Shown here: positions 48,537 through 58,278 of the stretch, one piece after another | Position numbering within the stretch: the first letter of the stretch is position 1 | Layout of the letters: every line of letters starts with the position of its first letter | Assembly (NCBI RefSeq): GCF_004765605.1 | Contig: NZ_SRLC01000002.1 | Coordinates: forward strand, 1,364,001 to 1,428,000 | Reading direction: 5' to 3' | Length of the DNA stretch: 64,000 nucleotides | DNA from: Hymenobacter aquaticus | GTDB lineage: Bacteria > Bacteroidota > Bacteroidia > Cytophagales > Hymenobacteraceae | The notes under the pieces: generated by a model | What the model was told of the DNA's origin: nothing | The model's input: the letters and a program-made list of their open reading frames with translations, nothing else | Databases searched by the model: none | Translations under genes and position numbers: made by a program

Positions 48537-49952
48537 ATGCTAGATTCCGCCACGTTTCTCACCCCGGCCCAGATTGTGGCCGAGCTCGATAAGTACATCA
48601 TCGGCCAGCACGACGCCAAGCGCCACGTGGCCATTGCCCTGCGCAACCGGTGGCGCCGCCTGCACGCGCCCCTCGACATGCAGCGCGAAATCGTGCCCAA
48701 CAACATCCTGATGATCGGCTCGACGGGGGTGGGTAAAACGGAAATAGCCCGCCGCCTGGCCAGCATTGCCGGCGCCCCCTTCACGAAGGTGGAAGCCTCC
48801 AAGTTCACGGAAGTCGGCTACGTGGGCCGCGACGTGGAAAGCATGGTCCGCGACTTGGTGGAGCAGTCGGTGAACATGGTGAAGCAGCGCCGCAAGGAGG
48901 AAGTGAAAAGCCGCGCCGCTCAGGTGGTGGAAGACATCATCCTCGACGCCCTGATTCCGCCCGTTACGGGCAGCAGCGTGGCCGTGCCCAAGCCTTCCCT
49001 GGGCTTCGGCAACGAAGCCACCGGCATGCCCGATTCGGACTACGAGCTGAATGAGCGCACCCGGGAGAAGTTCCGCCTCAAAATCCGCAACGGCGAGCTG
49101 GAAGACCGCAAGATTGACATTCAGGTGCAGCAGCACAGCACCCCCGGCATTGGCGTCGTGGGTGGCCCTGCCGGCTTGGATGAGGCTTCCCTGTCGGGGT
49201 TGCAGGACATGCTGGGCAGCATGATTCCCAAGAAGACGCGCAAGCGCAAAGTCACCATTGCCGAGGCCCGCAAAATCCTGCTGGAGGAAGAGGCCTCCAA
49301 GCTCATCGACATGGATGAGGTGAAGGATGAAGCCATCCGGCAGGCCGAAAACGCGGGCATCATCTTCATCGACGAAATCGACAAGGTGGCCAGCCGCGGC
49401 GGCAAGGGTGCGGGCGGCGGCCCCGACGTCAGCCGGGAAGGCGTGCAGCGCGACCTGCTGCCCATCGTGGAAGGCAGCGCCGTGAGCACCAAGTACGGCA
49501 TCATCCACACCGACCATATCCTGTTTATTGCCGCCGGGGCTTTCCACGTGGCTAAGCCCAGCGACCTTATCCCCGAGCTACAGGGCCGCTTCCCCATCCG
49601 CGTTGAGCTGCAGAGCCTGACCAAGGACGACTTCTACCGCATCCTGAAAGACCCCAAAAATGCGCTTACCAAGCAGTACGAGGCTTTGCTGAAAGCCGAG
49701 GAAGTGGAGCTGTTGTTCGAGGATGAAGCCCTGGAGCGCCTGGCCGAAATTGCCTTCGAGGTCAACTCCGAAGTGGAAAACATCGGGGCCCGCCGCCTGC
49801 ACACCGTCATGAGCCGCCTGCTGAACGATATCCTGTTCGATGTGCCCGACGTTATCGGCGCCCACGCCCGCATCCGGGTAACGCGCGAGCTGGTCGAGGA
49901 GCGCCTGCGCGACATGGTCCGTAACCGCGACCTGAGCCAGTATATTCTGTGA
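48537..49952 (+). CDS. hslU: HslU, ATPase subunit of the HslUV protease
   Basis: 471 residues from the ATG at 48537 (MLDSATFLTPAQIVAELDKYIIGQ). Walker A GSTGVGKT (61-68), then KFTEVGYVGRDVESMVRDL (pore loop region), the I-domain (about 110-260), Walker B IIFIDEIDKVA (about 275-285) and the C-terminal DLSQYIL tail that docks into HslV. It unfolds proteins for the HslV peptidase. No hslV gene lies in the window, so the two subunits are encoded apart here. Preceded by an inverted repeat and followed by another. Confidence 0.97.
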   Translation: MLDSATFLTPAQIVAELDKYIIGQHDAKRHVAIALRNRWRRLHAPLDMQREIVPNNILMIGSTGVGKTEIARRLASIAGAPFTKVEASKFTEVGYVGRDVESMVRDLVEQSVNMVKQRRKEEVKSRAAQVVEDIILDALIPPVTGSSVAVPKPSLGFGNEATGMPDSDYELNERTREKFRLKIRNGELEDRKIDIQVQQHSTPGIGVVGGPAGLDEASLSGLQDMLGSMIPKKTRKRKVTIAEARKILLEEEASKLIDMDEVKDEAIRQAENAGIIFIDEIDKVASRGGKGAGGGPDVSREGVQRDLLPIVEGSAVSTKYGIIHTDHILFIAAGAFHVAKPSDLIPELQGRFPIRVELQSLTKDDFYRILKDPKNALTKQYEALLKAEEVELLFEDEALERLAEIAFEVNSEVENIGARRLHTVMSRLLNDILFDVPDVIGAHARIRVTRELVEERLRDMVRNRDLSQYIL

Positions 49953-49961
49953 GATAGGGAA

Positions 49962-50061
49962 GTGGTGAAATAGGGAGTGCCGTTCAACGGTTGCTGACCT
50001 CCGCACGTAATTCAGGCGGATGGCGGCGGCGGCCGTTGAACGGCACTCGCCATTTCACCAC
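49962..50061. repeat. Inverted repeat with GTGGTGAAAT arms
   Basis: 29-bp arms 49962-49990 and 50033-50061 (GTGGTGAAATAGGGAGTGCC... and complement) with two mismatches and a 42-nt spacer. Additional TTTCACC words follow up to the SDR start codon at 50077. Word-related to the block at 26842-27005. Confidence 0.8.
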
Positions 50062-50076
50062 CTTACCATTTCACCG

Positions 50077-50808
50077 ATGCACTACTATATCATCACCGGC
50101 GCGAGTCGGGGGCTGGGCAAGGCCCTGGCCGAAGCTATTCTGCGCCAGCCCGGCACTACCGTCGTGGGCGTGTCGCGCCACGCCACCATCGACCACCCGC
50201 GTTACCAGCACCAGCCCCTGGACCTGTCGGATATTGCGGCGGTGGAAAATAACCTGCACAAGGTGTTTCCGCGCTGGACCGATGCGGCCAGCATTACCCT
50301 GGTGAATAACGCGGCGGTAGTGGGGGAAATAGGCTACGTCGGCGAGCAAACCAACGAGCACTACAACTTCGTGTTCGACATCAACCTGGTGGCGCCGGCC
50401 ATGCTGATGAATACCTTTTTGAGTGCGTACTCCGGCTTGAGCGTACCGCGCGCCGTGCTCAACATCAGCAGCGGGGCCGCCCAGCGCCCCGTCGACGGGT
50501 GGGCGGCCTACTGCGCCTCCAAAGCCGCCCTCGAGGCCCTGACGGCCACGGCCCACAAGGAACAGCAGCTGCGCGGCTCCAACGTCCGGATTCACAGCCT
50601 GTCGCCGGGGGTAATCGACACGAGCATGCAGGAGCACATCCGGGCCGCCGACCCGAGCAGCTTCAGCGAGTCAGCCCGCTTCCACGCCCTGCACGCGCAG
50701 AACAGCCTGAACGCCGCCGAGCACGTGGCTGGTCAGATAATGCAGTGGCTGCAAAGAAAAGACCAACCAGCGGAGCCCGTCCTATTGCGGCTGGCAGACA
50801 TAGCCTAA
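50077..50808 (+). CDS. Short-chain dehydrogenase/reductase (sepiapterin reductase-like)
   Basis: 243 residues from the ATG at 50077. Rossmann motif TGASRGLGKAL (8-18), NNAAVVGEIG in place of NNAG, catalytic Ser in NISSGAAQRP and YCASKAALEAL supplying Tyr and Lys. SPGVIDTSMQEHIR is the typical segment after the active site. The overall resemblance is to the sepiapterin-reductase-like SDR group, which reduces carbonyls with NADPH. The true substrate is unknown. A terminator palindrome follows. Confidence 0.88.
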   Translation: MHYYIITGASRGLGKALAEAILRQPGTTVVGVSRHATIDHPRYQHQPLDLSDIAAVENNLHKVFPRWTDAASITLVNNAAVVGEIGYVGEQTNEHYNFVFDINLVAPAMLMNTFLSAYSGLSVPRAVLNISSGAAQRPVDGWAAYCASKAALEALTATAHKEQQLRGSNVRIHSLSPGVIDTSMQEHIRAADPSSFSESARFHALHAQNSLNAAEHVAGQIMQWLQRKDQPAEPVLLRLADIA

Positions 50809-50824
50809 GACAGGAAGAACACAA

Positions 50825-50856
50825 AAAAAGCCCCGGTCATATGACCGGGGCTTTTT
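50825..50856. terminator. Bidirectional terminator, perfect 32-bp palindrome
   Basis: AAAAAGCCCCGGTCAT followed by its exact complement. It lies between the convergent SDR gene and the first SusD gene. Confidence 0.9.
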
Positions 50857-50875
50857 CATGAGAACTAAATCTGAC

Positions 50876-52534
50876 TTAGTAGCCAGGGTTCGGCGTGATG
50901 TTCGGGTTCGTAACCAATTCGCTGGCAGGAATAGGCCACAGGAACAGCGGGCTGCTATAAGGCACAGCCGAAATGTTCGGATTGGGATACGTACCACCAC
51001 AGCTGTAGAAAGCAAGGCTAGTCAGCTGACCACCGTTGCCGTCAAGCTTAGCGGGAATACCACCATTAGCAACCGGGCTGAAGGTTTTCTCGCCCGACAG
51101 ACGGTGAATGTCGTCCCAGCGGAAGCCTTCGGCTACCAGCTCGATACGACGCTCATTCAGGATGGCCCGGATGAGGGCATCACCACTCAGCGAACCAACG
51201 GCGTAGCGGTCGGCAACCGCTACTGCGCGGTTACGCACGCTGTTCAGGTACGTCAGCGCCTGGGCATCGTTATTAGTCCGGGCCAAAGCCTCCGCTTGGT
51301 TCAGCAGTACTTCAGCGTAGCGAATGATAGGAGCGAAGTCCGTGTTGGTCGTTGCGTCCGTGTACTTGCGCGTTACGAAAGCAGCTACCCGCAGGCCTTT
51401 GTCCTGCTGCATCAGCTCCGTACGACGAGTATCATTGCACGTGAAGAAGGGTGCGTTGTACAGAATCGGGCTGACCGCCAGCAGAGCACGACCGCCAATG
51501 CCCCCGTTGGCAACGCTAGCTGAGTTGCCATATACTTGCGGCAATGCACCGTTAGCGCCAGGGTTGTCGTCCGAGCTGTTCTCCACCGAGAAAATATTCT
51601 CGGCGGTTACGTTGATGCCGCCAGGGAATGCGGCACGCGGCGTAGCGGCCAAAGCATACGTAAACGAAGTAGTGCCACCGGAAACAGACTTACCGATCAG
51701 CTTGTCACCTTCTTTCACTGCTTCAGCCCACTCACCCTGGTGCAGACGCAGACGCTGCTTCAGAGCAATAGCGGCCCCTTTCGTAGCGCGGGTTACCCGG
51801 AAATAAGCCGTGGTACCAGATCCACGGTTAGCCTGGAGGTTGTTTTCGGCAAAATCCAGGTCGGCCAGCATCTTGGTGTAATCTTCTGCTACCGTGCCGC
51901 GACCCTGAGACTTGGCCAGTTCCAGACCCGCAATGGTGTTTACGGGAGTTGCCCGGTAAGGAACGCCCGCTGCGCTTCCCTTACCATCCATGTACGGACG
52001 CGAGAAGTGGATAACCAGTTCGTGGTGAGCCAGTGCGCGCAGGAAGCGCATTTCGCCTTCGTAGTCGTTGGCGGCTGCCTGAGTAATCAGACCGCTGGCG
52101 GCTGCCTTGCGGACCCCGTCAATAGCTACGTTAGCTTGGTTGATGACCGAATACAGGTTCGACCACATGTTGACGATGTTCGGAGCCGAGGGGCTGATGG
52201 CGTTGGTGAAAACCAAGCCAAAGAAACCCGCCATGTCCGATACGTCTTCCCCACGGGCATCATCCAGTGCGTTGGCGGCGCCACCGAACGGATAGCCCCG
52301 GGTTGCCAGAGCAGTACCGTTCAAGGGGTCATAGTAGCCCGACTGAGCAGCGTTGTACACGCCGGTAATAGCCAAAGCAATTCGAGCTGGATCAGAGAAG
52401 GCATCTGATTCGGTCAGGGAGTTCTGCGGAACCAGGTCCGTCACTTCCTTGTCGCAGGCACTCAGGCCCAGCGTAGCCGTGAATGCCAAGGCTACGAAAC
52501 GGGCTTTAGAGAAAGAATTAAGGAATTGTTTCAT
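50876..52534 (-). CDS. RagB/SusD-family nutrient-binding lipoprotein
   Basis: 552 residues. Lipoprotein signal MKQFLNSFSKARFVALAFTATLGLSAC (Cys27). The N-terminal helical TPR scaffold (SDAFSDPARIALAITGVYNAAQSGYYDPLNG; RFLRALAHHELVIHFSRPY) and the C-terminal motif IRYAEVLLNQAEALARTN with YLNSVRNRA, NERRIELVAEGFRWDDIHRL, are standard SusD. It forms the lid on the SusC transporter encoded 19 bp upstream on the same strand. Ligand unknown; no glycosidase or peptidase gene lies beside it, so it need not be glycan. Confidence 0.95.
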   Translation of the reverse strand: MKQFLNSFSKARFVALAFTATLGLSACDKEVTDLVPQNSLTESDAFSDPARIALAITGVYNAAQSGYYDPLNGTALATRGYPFGGAANALDDARGEDVSDMAGFFGLVFTNAISPSAPNIVNMWSNLYSVINQANVAIDGVRKAAASGLITQAAANDYEGEMRFLRALAHHELVIHFSRPYMDGKGSAAGVPYRATPVNTIAGLELAKSQGRGTVAEDYTKMLADLDFAENNLQANRGSGTTAYFRVTRATKGAAIALKQRLRLHQGEWAEAVKEGDKLIGKSVSGGTTSFTYALAATPRAAFPGGINVTAENIFSVENSSDDNPGANGALPQVYGNSASVANGGIGGRALLAVSPILYNAPFFTCNDTRRTELMQQDKGLRVAAFVTRKYTDATTNTDFAPIIRYAEVLLNQAEALARTNNDAQALTYLNSVRNRAVAVADRYAVGSLSGDALIRAILNERRIELVAEGFRWDDIHRLSGEKTFSPVANGGIPAKLDGNGGQLTSLAFYSCGGTYPNPNISAVPYSSPLFLWPIPASELVTNPNITPNPGY

Positions 52535-52553
52535 GTGATTTCAGAGGCCAGAA

Positions 52554-55500
52554 TTAGAATGCAACGTTGAGACCACCCGTGAATACACGCTGCTGCGGGT
52601 TGCTGTTGAAGTCAACACCGGCTTGCTGGTTGATGATGTTGTTGTTCGAGGAGTTCGAGTAGTTGGAGTTTACCTCTGGGTCAACACCTTTGTAGCCCGT
52701 AATCGTTGCGATGTTCTGTGCTTGAACGAACACGCGTACGCGGCTCAGGCTAACTACGTTCGAGAAGCGCTGGGGCAGGGTGTAACCCAGGGTGACGTTC
52801 TGCAGACGGATGAAGTCGCCTTTCTCCACAAAGCGGGTCAGTGCTTCGCCTTCTTTGTTGATGAAAGCACCGTTACCCTGTACGATTTTAGGCGTGCTGG
52901 TAACGTCACCTTCTTTCTGCCAACGGTCCAGAATCTCGGTCGAGTTGTTTACGAAGTCCATACGCAGCAACTGCTGACGGCTCTGGTTGAAGATCTTGTT
53001 GCCGCCGCTGTAGCGCAGGAATACGTCCAGGTCAAAGCCTTTGAAGGTCAACGTGTTCGACAAACCACCGAAGTATTTCGGGTTGGTCTGGCCCAGGATG
53101 AACTTATCGCTAGCAGCCAGGGGGGTAGTCGTTACCAGGGCAGCGCTGGGGTTGTTGGCATCGTAGAGGTAGTACTGGCTCTGACGGGCACCACGGTCGG
53201 TGCTGGCCTGAATCAGGGTGCCGTTACCACGCTTGTAGATCGGGTAGCCGTTGTAAGGGTTTACACCCTGATAGTCGTAGCCGAAGAGAGCACCAATCGA
53301 CTCACCTACGCGGGTGATGTTGTAGGGGCTGATGATGTCTTCGTTGTTGCTCAGAGCCGTAATCTGGTTCTTGTTGGTCGAGAAGTTGAAGCTGGTCGAC
53401 CAAGTGAAACCTTCCTTCTGGATGTTCTGCGTGTTAACCGTTACTTCCAGACCGCGGTTGTAGAGCGAGCCAACGTTGGCGCGGTACGAGCTGTTGTTGG
53501 GAACACCCAGCGACAGCGGCGTACGTACGGCCAGGATAGCGCCGTCGATGTTGTTGCGGTAGTAGTCAACGTTCACGTTGATGCGGTTGTTGAGGAAGCC
53601 CAAGTCGATACCGAAGTCGGTTTTCTTGGAAGTTTCCCACTTCAGGCGGTCGTTACCGAACTGCGTGTACGCAAGTCCGTTCTGCGCGCCGTATTTGCCG
53701 GCACCGTACAAAGGAGCGTAGGGGAAGTTGCTGCCCAGGTCGGTGTTACCCACTTGAGCGTAGCTACCACGCAGTTTGAAGTCGCTCCAGAACGAGTTCA
53801 GGCCCGAGCTCTTGAAGAAAGGCTCTTCCGATACGCGCCAGCCCAACGAACCACCGGGGAAGTAACCCAGGCGAGTAGCAGCTGGCAGCGACGACAGCTT
53901 GTCAGCCCGCAGCGTGGCGCTGATCAGGTAACGGTCTTTGAACGAGTAGTTCAGACGGCCGAAGTACGAAGACAAGCCCTGCTGGCCGTTGCCACCGAAG
54001 ATAGTGGGAGTAGCCACGGTGCCCGATACGATGCTGTTCGGACCCAGTGCACGGTCCGACAGACCGGTACCTTGTGCCTGATAGAAGTAGTCTTTCGTCT
54101 TCTGATATTCCGTACCGATTACGGCGTTGATTTTGTGCGCTTCAGCGAACGTGGTGCTATAAGAAGCCGTGTTCGACAGGTTCCAGCGAACGGAAGGACC
54201 GAAGCCTTGGAAAACCAGACCTTGCAAAGCGCGGCCGTCACCGGCGCGGGGGTCGTAGTACTGGAAGTCGTCGTTCATCTGGGTGTCGGTACCAATCTGG
54301 GAACGCAGACGCAGGCCCGTTACGGGCTCTACTTCCAGGTACGTGTTGCCCAGGATGCGGTAGCCAATCGAGCGGAAGATGTTATTTTCCAGGGGGAAAA
54401 TAATGTTGGTATAGGCAAAGGAAATACCCGTGGCGTTGTTGCCTTGGCCAATAGCCCCACCAGCATCTTGGTAAGGAGTGCCGTCGGGGTTACGAGCCGG
54501 TACGTTGGGGAACAACGACAGAGCGTTGGTCACGTTGCCCGACAGGGCGTTGGGGCTGGTGTTCAGGCCCAGCGTCTGCGTGCGCGACAAGCCCAGGTTC
54601 ATACCCAGACGCAGCCACTTTTTAACTTCCGTATCCAGGTTCGAGCGGAAGGTGAAACGCTGCAGCGAGTTGTTCTTTACTACGCCGTCCTGGTCGGTGT
54701 AACCGGCCGAGAAGTAGTAGTTGGTTTTCTCGTTAGCACCCGAAACTGATACCACGTGGTTTTGCTGGAAGCCCGTGCGGAAAATCTCTTTCTGCCAGTC
54801 GGTGCTCACCTGGTTGCCGTTGGCATCAAAGTAAGGAGCAGCCAACAGCTTGGTGCCCGGAGCCGGGTTGGTGTTACGCTGCTTTTCGTTGCTGATGGTG
54901 ATGAAGTCTTCAGCACCCAGTACGTCGTAGCGCTTCAGCGTTTGAGCCACACCGATATAGGTGTCGTACGAAACGGTGGTTTTGCCGAGACGGCCTTTCT
55001 TGGTCGTAATCAGAATTACACCGTTGGCAGCCCGCGAACCGTAGATGGCGGTAGCCGAACCGTCTTTCAGTACTTCGTACGATTCGATGTCGGCGGGGTT
55101 GATGTCAGCCAGAGCATTCGAGAAACCGTTGCCCAGGGCGCTGGTGTTACCCGTAAAGATGGGCTGACCATCCACTACAATCAGAGGCGAAGTACTCGAA
55201 GAAATCGAGTTAGTACCCCGAATCTGGATGCGGGGCTGCTGGCCCAACAGGCCCGAGGGAGCCTGTACCTGCACACCGGCAGCGCGGCCAGCAAGTTGCT
55301 GGGCAAAGCTGGGAGTAGCCAGGTTTGCAACGGCTTCGCCTTGTACCGAAGCAATAGAGCCGGTTACGTCGCGGCGTTCCTGCGTGCCGTAACCCGTAAC
55401 TACTACTTCGCTCAATTGCTTGCTGTCAACGGCCAGACCGATGTTGAGTTGGTCTTCCGCGCCAATGGGCCGCTCCGTTTGGATGTACCCGATGGAGCTA

Positions 55501-55721
55501 AATACCAAGGTGCCACCGGCGGAAGGAACACTCAGGGTATAGGTACCATCCGAGTTCGTGGAAACACCATTGCTGGTGCCTTTAAGCAGAACCGTAACGC
55601 CTGGCAGGCCTTCTCCCGTCTGACGGTCCGTAACCCGCCCGGAAATATTCCGGTTCTGGGCAGTTACCTGCTGTAACAGGGTGAACATGAGCAGAAAACT
55701 CATGAATAGAATTTTTTTCAT
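52554..55721 (-). CDS. SusC/RagA-family TonB-linked outer-membrane transporter
   Basis: 1055 residues. Signal peptide MKKILFMSFLLMFTLLQQVTAQ. The N-terminal carboxypeptidase-D-like domain (ISGRVTDRQTGEGLPGVTVLLKG) is followed by a TonB-box-like region (QLSEVVVTGYGTQERRDVTGS), the plug (QIRGTNSISSSTSPLIVVDGQ; EVLKDGSATAIYGSRAANGVILITTKKG) and a long 22-strand barrel ending FTGGLNVAF. It pairs with the SusD downstream for TonB-driven import of a bulky nutrient. Base composition is clearly below that of the region to its left (30 G/C of 60 at 53401-53460). Confidence 0.97.
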   Translation of the reverse strand: MKKILFMSFLLMFTLLQQVTAQNRNISGRVTDRQTGEGLPGVTVLLKGTSNGVSTNSDGTYTLSVPSAGGTLVFSSIGYIQTERPIGAEDQLNIGLAVDSKQLSEVVVTGYGTQERRDVTGSIASVQGEAVANLATPSFAQQLAGRAAGVQVQAPSGLLGQQPRIQIRGTNSISSSTSPLIVVDGQPIFTGNTSALGNGFSNALADINPADIESYEVLKDGSATAIYGSRAANGVILITTKKGRLGKTTVSYDTYIGVAQTLKRYDVLGAEDFITISNEKQRNTNPAPGTKLLAAPYFDANGNQVSTDWQKEIFRTGFQQNHVVSVSGANEKTNYYFSAGYTDQDGVVKNNSLQRFTFRSNLDTEVKKWLRLGMNLGLSRTQTLGLNTSPNALSGNVTNALSLFPNVPARNPDGTPYQDAGGAIGQGNNATGISFAYTNIIFPLENNIFRSIGYRILGNTYLEVEPVTGLRLRSQIGTDTQMNDDFQYYDPRAGDGRALQGLVFQGFGPSVRWNLSNTASYSTTFAEAHKINAVIGTEYQKTKDYFYQAQGTGLSDRALGPNSIVSGTVATPTIFGGNGQQGLSSYFGRLNYSFKDRYLISATLRADKLSSLPAATRLGYFPGGSLGWRVSEEPFFKSSGLNSFWSDFKLRGSYAQVGNTDLGSNFPYAPLYGAGKYGAQNGLAYTQFGNDRLKWETSKKTDFGIDLGFLNNRINVNVDYYRNNIDGAILAVRTPLSLGVPNNSSYRANVGSLYNRGLEVTVNTQNIQKEGFTWSTSFNFSTNKNQITALSNNEDIISPYNITRVGESIGALFGYDYQGVNPYNGYPIYKRGNGTLIQASTDRGARQSQYYLYDANNPSAALVTTTPLAASDKFILGQTNPKYFGGLSNTLTFKGFDLDVFLRYSGGNKIFNQSRQQLLRMDFVNNSTEILDRWQKEGDVTSTPKIVQGNGAFINKEGEALTRFVEKGDFIRLQNVTLGYTLPQRFSNVVSLSRVRVFVQAQNIATITGYKGVDPEVNSNYSNSSNNNIINQQAGVDFNSNPQQRVFTGGLNVAF

Positions 55722-56046
55722 GCAGAAAAAAGTTTGGGTTAGAATATAAGCGGGGCGAGAGGACCGCTTTTACTTCTTAAAAATACTCACAGTTGAGCGA
55801 AACTAAATTTTCTAACTGCTTTTTTTTCCTCGACTCGAGCTTTACGAGGTGATTGGTTGAATAGCTGTATATGAAGGTATTTATATGATATAGTGGTTTT
55901 TTTAGGTATGTGATGTAGAATGAGGAAATTAATCTATCCAAAATAAAAAATGCTATATCAGTTGGAGCTAGCATAAAAATAAAAAGTGCTGGTACCAATG
56001 AAGGCACCAGCACTTTTTAATAAAATTCTAATCGTTAACGCACGAA
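55722..56046. other. AT-rich intergenic region with a terminator
   Basis: It separates the lipoprotein gene at 56047 from the SusC start at 55721 on the same strand. It holds the terminator at 55981-56018 and an AT-rich tract (55780-55980) likely to carry the SusC promoter. An open frame at 55777-56013 is AT-driven and is not called. Confidence 0.6.
55981..56018 (-). terminator. Terminator after the lipoprotein gene
   Basis: AAAAAGTGCTGGTACC / GGCACCAGCACTTTTT with a 6-nt loop and one wobble. It lies 29 bp past the lipoprotein stop. Confidence 0.88.
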
Positions 56047-56631
56047 TTAGCGGAATACAGCAATGGCGGCGTATGGTGCCAGGATTTGCGTACCTGTAGG
56101 AGCGTTGAACGAGTTAAGTGGAGTCAGCACGATACGACGGCCACCTTCCGCTACCATTTCAAACGTGAAGACGATGGCGTCGTTCAGCAGAACCAGGTTG
56201 TTGAACGCATCCGGCCCCGCCGCCGGAATCACCGCTACCAGGTTGGTACCCGAAAGACGCTGCAAGCCCTGCAGAGCATCTTTACTATTGATGGATATGG
56301 TTGCCGGAAACGAGCTATAGTCACCTACTTTCACCCGTGGGCCCAGAATGGCACCGCGCCGGTAGCTTTTGTAGACCTCAATAGTCTGAATCTTCAGGTC
56401 GCGCTCCTGACCCGGGTCGATGGTAAATTCGAAAATCGGCCGCGTCGGATTTGTGCTGGTTGCGGCTTTGGCCGCCGCCAGGTTATAAAAGTCCTTGCCG
56501 GCAGTAACCTTAGGGAAAATGGCCGGTACGCTTTCAACGGCTGGGGCTGGCAGTCTGCTATCATCCTTGCAGGAACTCAGTCCCGCTCCGGAAGCAAACA
56601 GCAAAAACAAGCCAAAAACTATTTTTTTCAT
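56047..56631 (-). CDS. Lipoprotein in a SusCD operon
   Basis: 194 residues. Lipoprotein signal MKKIVFGLFLLFASGAGLSSC (Cys21). The rest is beta-rich and unrecognised (FEFTIDPGQERDLKIQTIEVYKSYRRG; LNDAIVFTFEMVAEGGRRIVLTPL). It is the third gene of a SusC-SusD-lipoprotein operon, 37 bp after the SusD. By position it may be a surface lipoprotein binding the same ligand, as in many SusCD loci. It ends in a terminator. No enzymatic motif was seen. Confidence 0.75.
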   Translation of the reverse strand: MKKIVFGLFLLFASGAGLSSCKDDSRLPAPAVESVPAIFPKVTAGKDFYNLAAAKAATSTNPTRPIFEFTIDPGQERDLKIQTIEVYKSYRRGAILGPRVKVGDYSSFPATISINSKDALQGLQRLSGTNLVAVIPAAGPDAFNNLVLLNDAIVFTFEMVAEGGRRIVLTPLNSFNAPTGTQILAPYAAIAVFR

Positions 56632-56668
56632 GGAAGTCAGAGTTGTGATTTTAAACAGAAGAGCAAAC

Positions 56669-58255
56669 TCAGCGTCTGTCCCAGAAAATTTTATCTAATA
56701 CAAGGTTCGGCTGCTGCTTCGGTGCGTTCGGGTTCGACGTCAGGTCGTCCTGGCGGTAGGGCAGACGACGGGGGTAACCACCGGTAAGGCGCGTGTGCGG
56801 CTCGGCACTAGTGCCCGGCAGCGTAATGGCAGGGAAGCCAGTCCGGCGGTAGTCCGTGTAAACATCTTCACCAAAGCCAAAGCCGGCCTTGTACTTCTCA
56901 ATCATGATTTTCTCGAGGGTCACGCCCCCACTCAGGGCATTCTGCACGTAGTTGTCAATGACCGTGGCAGAAATCTGAGGGGTCGTCGGAGCAGGGTTGC
57001 TGGCGTTGTCAGCAGCCGCAATGTCGTTCACTTTATCGAACGCCAACCGGATGCCTTTTTCCATGGCCGTCGCGGCCCCTGCCTGGTCTTTCAGAATCAT
57101 CAGCCGAACTTCCGCTTCCGTGAAATAGCGGCTGGCCGAAGTCAGGAAGCGCTGGGCTACGGTGCCTTTGCCGGCTACGCCAGTTGCCACGCCACCCTTG
57201 CCATCGTCGAACTTGCCGCCTACGGCGTACAGGCCGGGCAGCGTAACACTGTTAGCAATTGCCGTGTTAGCCGCCGGGCCGATGCTGCCGAGCAGAACGG
57301 TTACGAAACCGGTAGCATCCGAAAAGTCGGCTGCAGCCTGGAAGCTGGTGACCTGTCTGTAGAAATAGTATGGCCGACGTGGGTCGCCCGTCATAATATC
57401 CTGGTAGAAAAAGCGGCCCACGGAGTTTTCGCGGCTAGCCGTAACGTAGTCGGCAATGTACCCCAGGTTACGGTTTTCCGGCGTAGTCGAGCTGTTGTAC
57501 TTGAACTCGTAGTCGTCGCCAATGCTTTGCATCAGATCCTGAGCCAACAGCGCCGAAACTTGCGTGTTCAAGGCCGCTTCGCTGATTACCGGGGTAGGGT
57601 TCAGGCGAATCTGATTGAGCAGCTTCAGCTTCAGGGTGCGGCCCATCCGAGCCCACTTGGTTTTGCTGCCACCATAGATAAGGTCGGCAGTACCCAGAGT
57701 AGCCGTAGACGAAGGCTTCGCCAGATTCTCAAGACCGGCGTCAATCAGGCCGAGCAGGCTCTTATAAATTTCCGAATCCTTGTCGAACTTCGGAGCTGGG
57801 TTAGCAGCACCCTGCAGGGCCTGCGAGTAAGGAATGTCACCCCACAGGTCAACCATCTGGCTAAATACGAAAGCCTTCTGGAGCTGGGCAATGCCTACGT
57901 AATCCCAGTTCTGGGATTCGGTAGCCTGCTTCAATACCTGCTCGTTGTTGACCAAGCAGTCGGCGTACAGGCCGCCCCACTGGTTGCTGAACGAGCCCCC
58001 ATCGGGAGTGTACGAACCAATGTCGCGAGAGCTGGAGAGCTGGTTGACCAGGGTTGAGGTAGCCTGGCTCATCCCCAGCGCGCTCAGGCCCAGGTAGACG
58101 CTCATGGCACCCTGAGACGCCGGGAGAAGTTTTTCTATGCGAGCCGAGGTTGCGTTGATTGGGTCTACGTTAACGTCGTAGAAATCTTTGCATCCCGGGG
58201 TGGCTGCCAACAGGCTCGCGAGAGCCAGTGCAGCAGTACCTTTACGTAAGTTCAT
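56669..58255 (-). CDS. SusD-like nutrient-binding lipoprotein
   Basis: 528 residues from the ATG at 58255 (MNLRKGTAALALASLLAATPGC, lipid Cys22); an upstream in-frame ATG at 58267 is possible. It opens FYDVNVDPINATSARIEKLLPASQGAMSVYLG, the typical start of the SusD_like-2 type. It continues with WDYVGIAQLQKAFVFSQMVDLWGDIPYSQALQG and a C-terminal SRYFTEAEVRLMILKDQAGA, as in SusD-like partners. It is the lid of the SusC encoded 23 bp upstream. Ligand unknown. Confidence 0.92.
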   Translation of the reverse strand: MNLRKGTAALALASLLAATPGCKDFYDVNVDPINATSARIEKLLPASQGAMSVYLGLSALGMSQATSTLVNQLSSSRDIGSYTPDGGSFSNQWGGLYADCLVNNEQVLKQATESQNWDYVGIAQLQKAFVFSQMVDLWGDIPYSQALQGAANPAPKFDKDSEIYKSLLGLIDAGLENLAKPSSTATLGTADLIYGGSKTKWARMGRTLKLKLLNQIRLNPTPVISEAALNTQVSALLAQDLMQSIGDDYEFKYNSSTTPENRNLGYIADYVTASRENSVGRFFYQDIMTGDPRRPYYFYRQVTSFQAAADFSDATGFVTVLLGSIGPAANTAIANSVTLPGLYAVGGKFDDGKGGVATGVAGKGTVAQRFLTSASRYFTEAEVRLMILKDQAGAATAMEKGIRLAFDKVNDIAAADNASNPAPTTPQISATVIDNYVQNALSGGVTLEKIMIEKYKAGFGFGEDVYTDYRRTGFPAITLPGTSAEPHTRLTGGYPRRLPYRQDDLTSNPNAPKQQPNLVLDKIFWDRR

Positions 58256-58278
58256 ATGTGAAAGCAAGAAAATCAGAA

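Noticed and set aside
55777..56013. 78-residue - strand frame between the lipoprotein gene and SusC
   Set aside because: It is AT-driven, overlaps a strong terminator and encodes Ile/Phe/Tyr-rich sequence without features.
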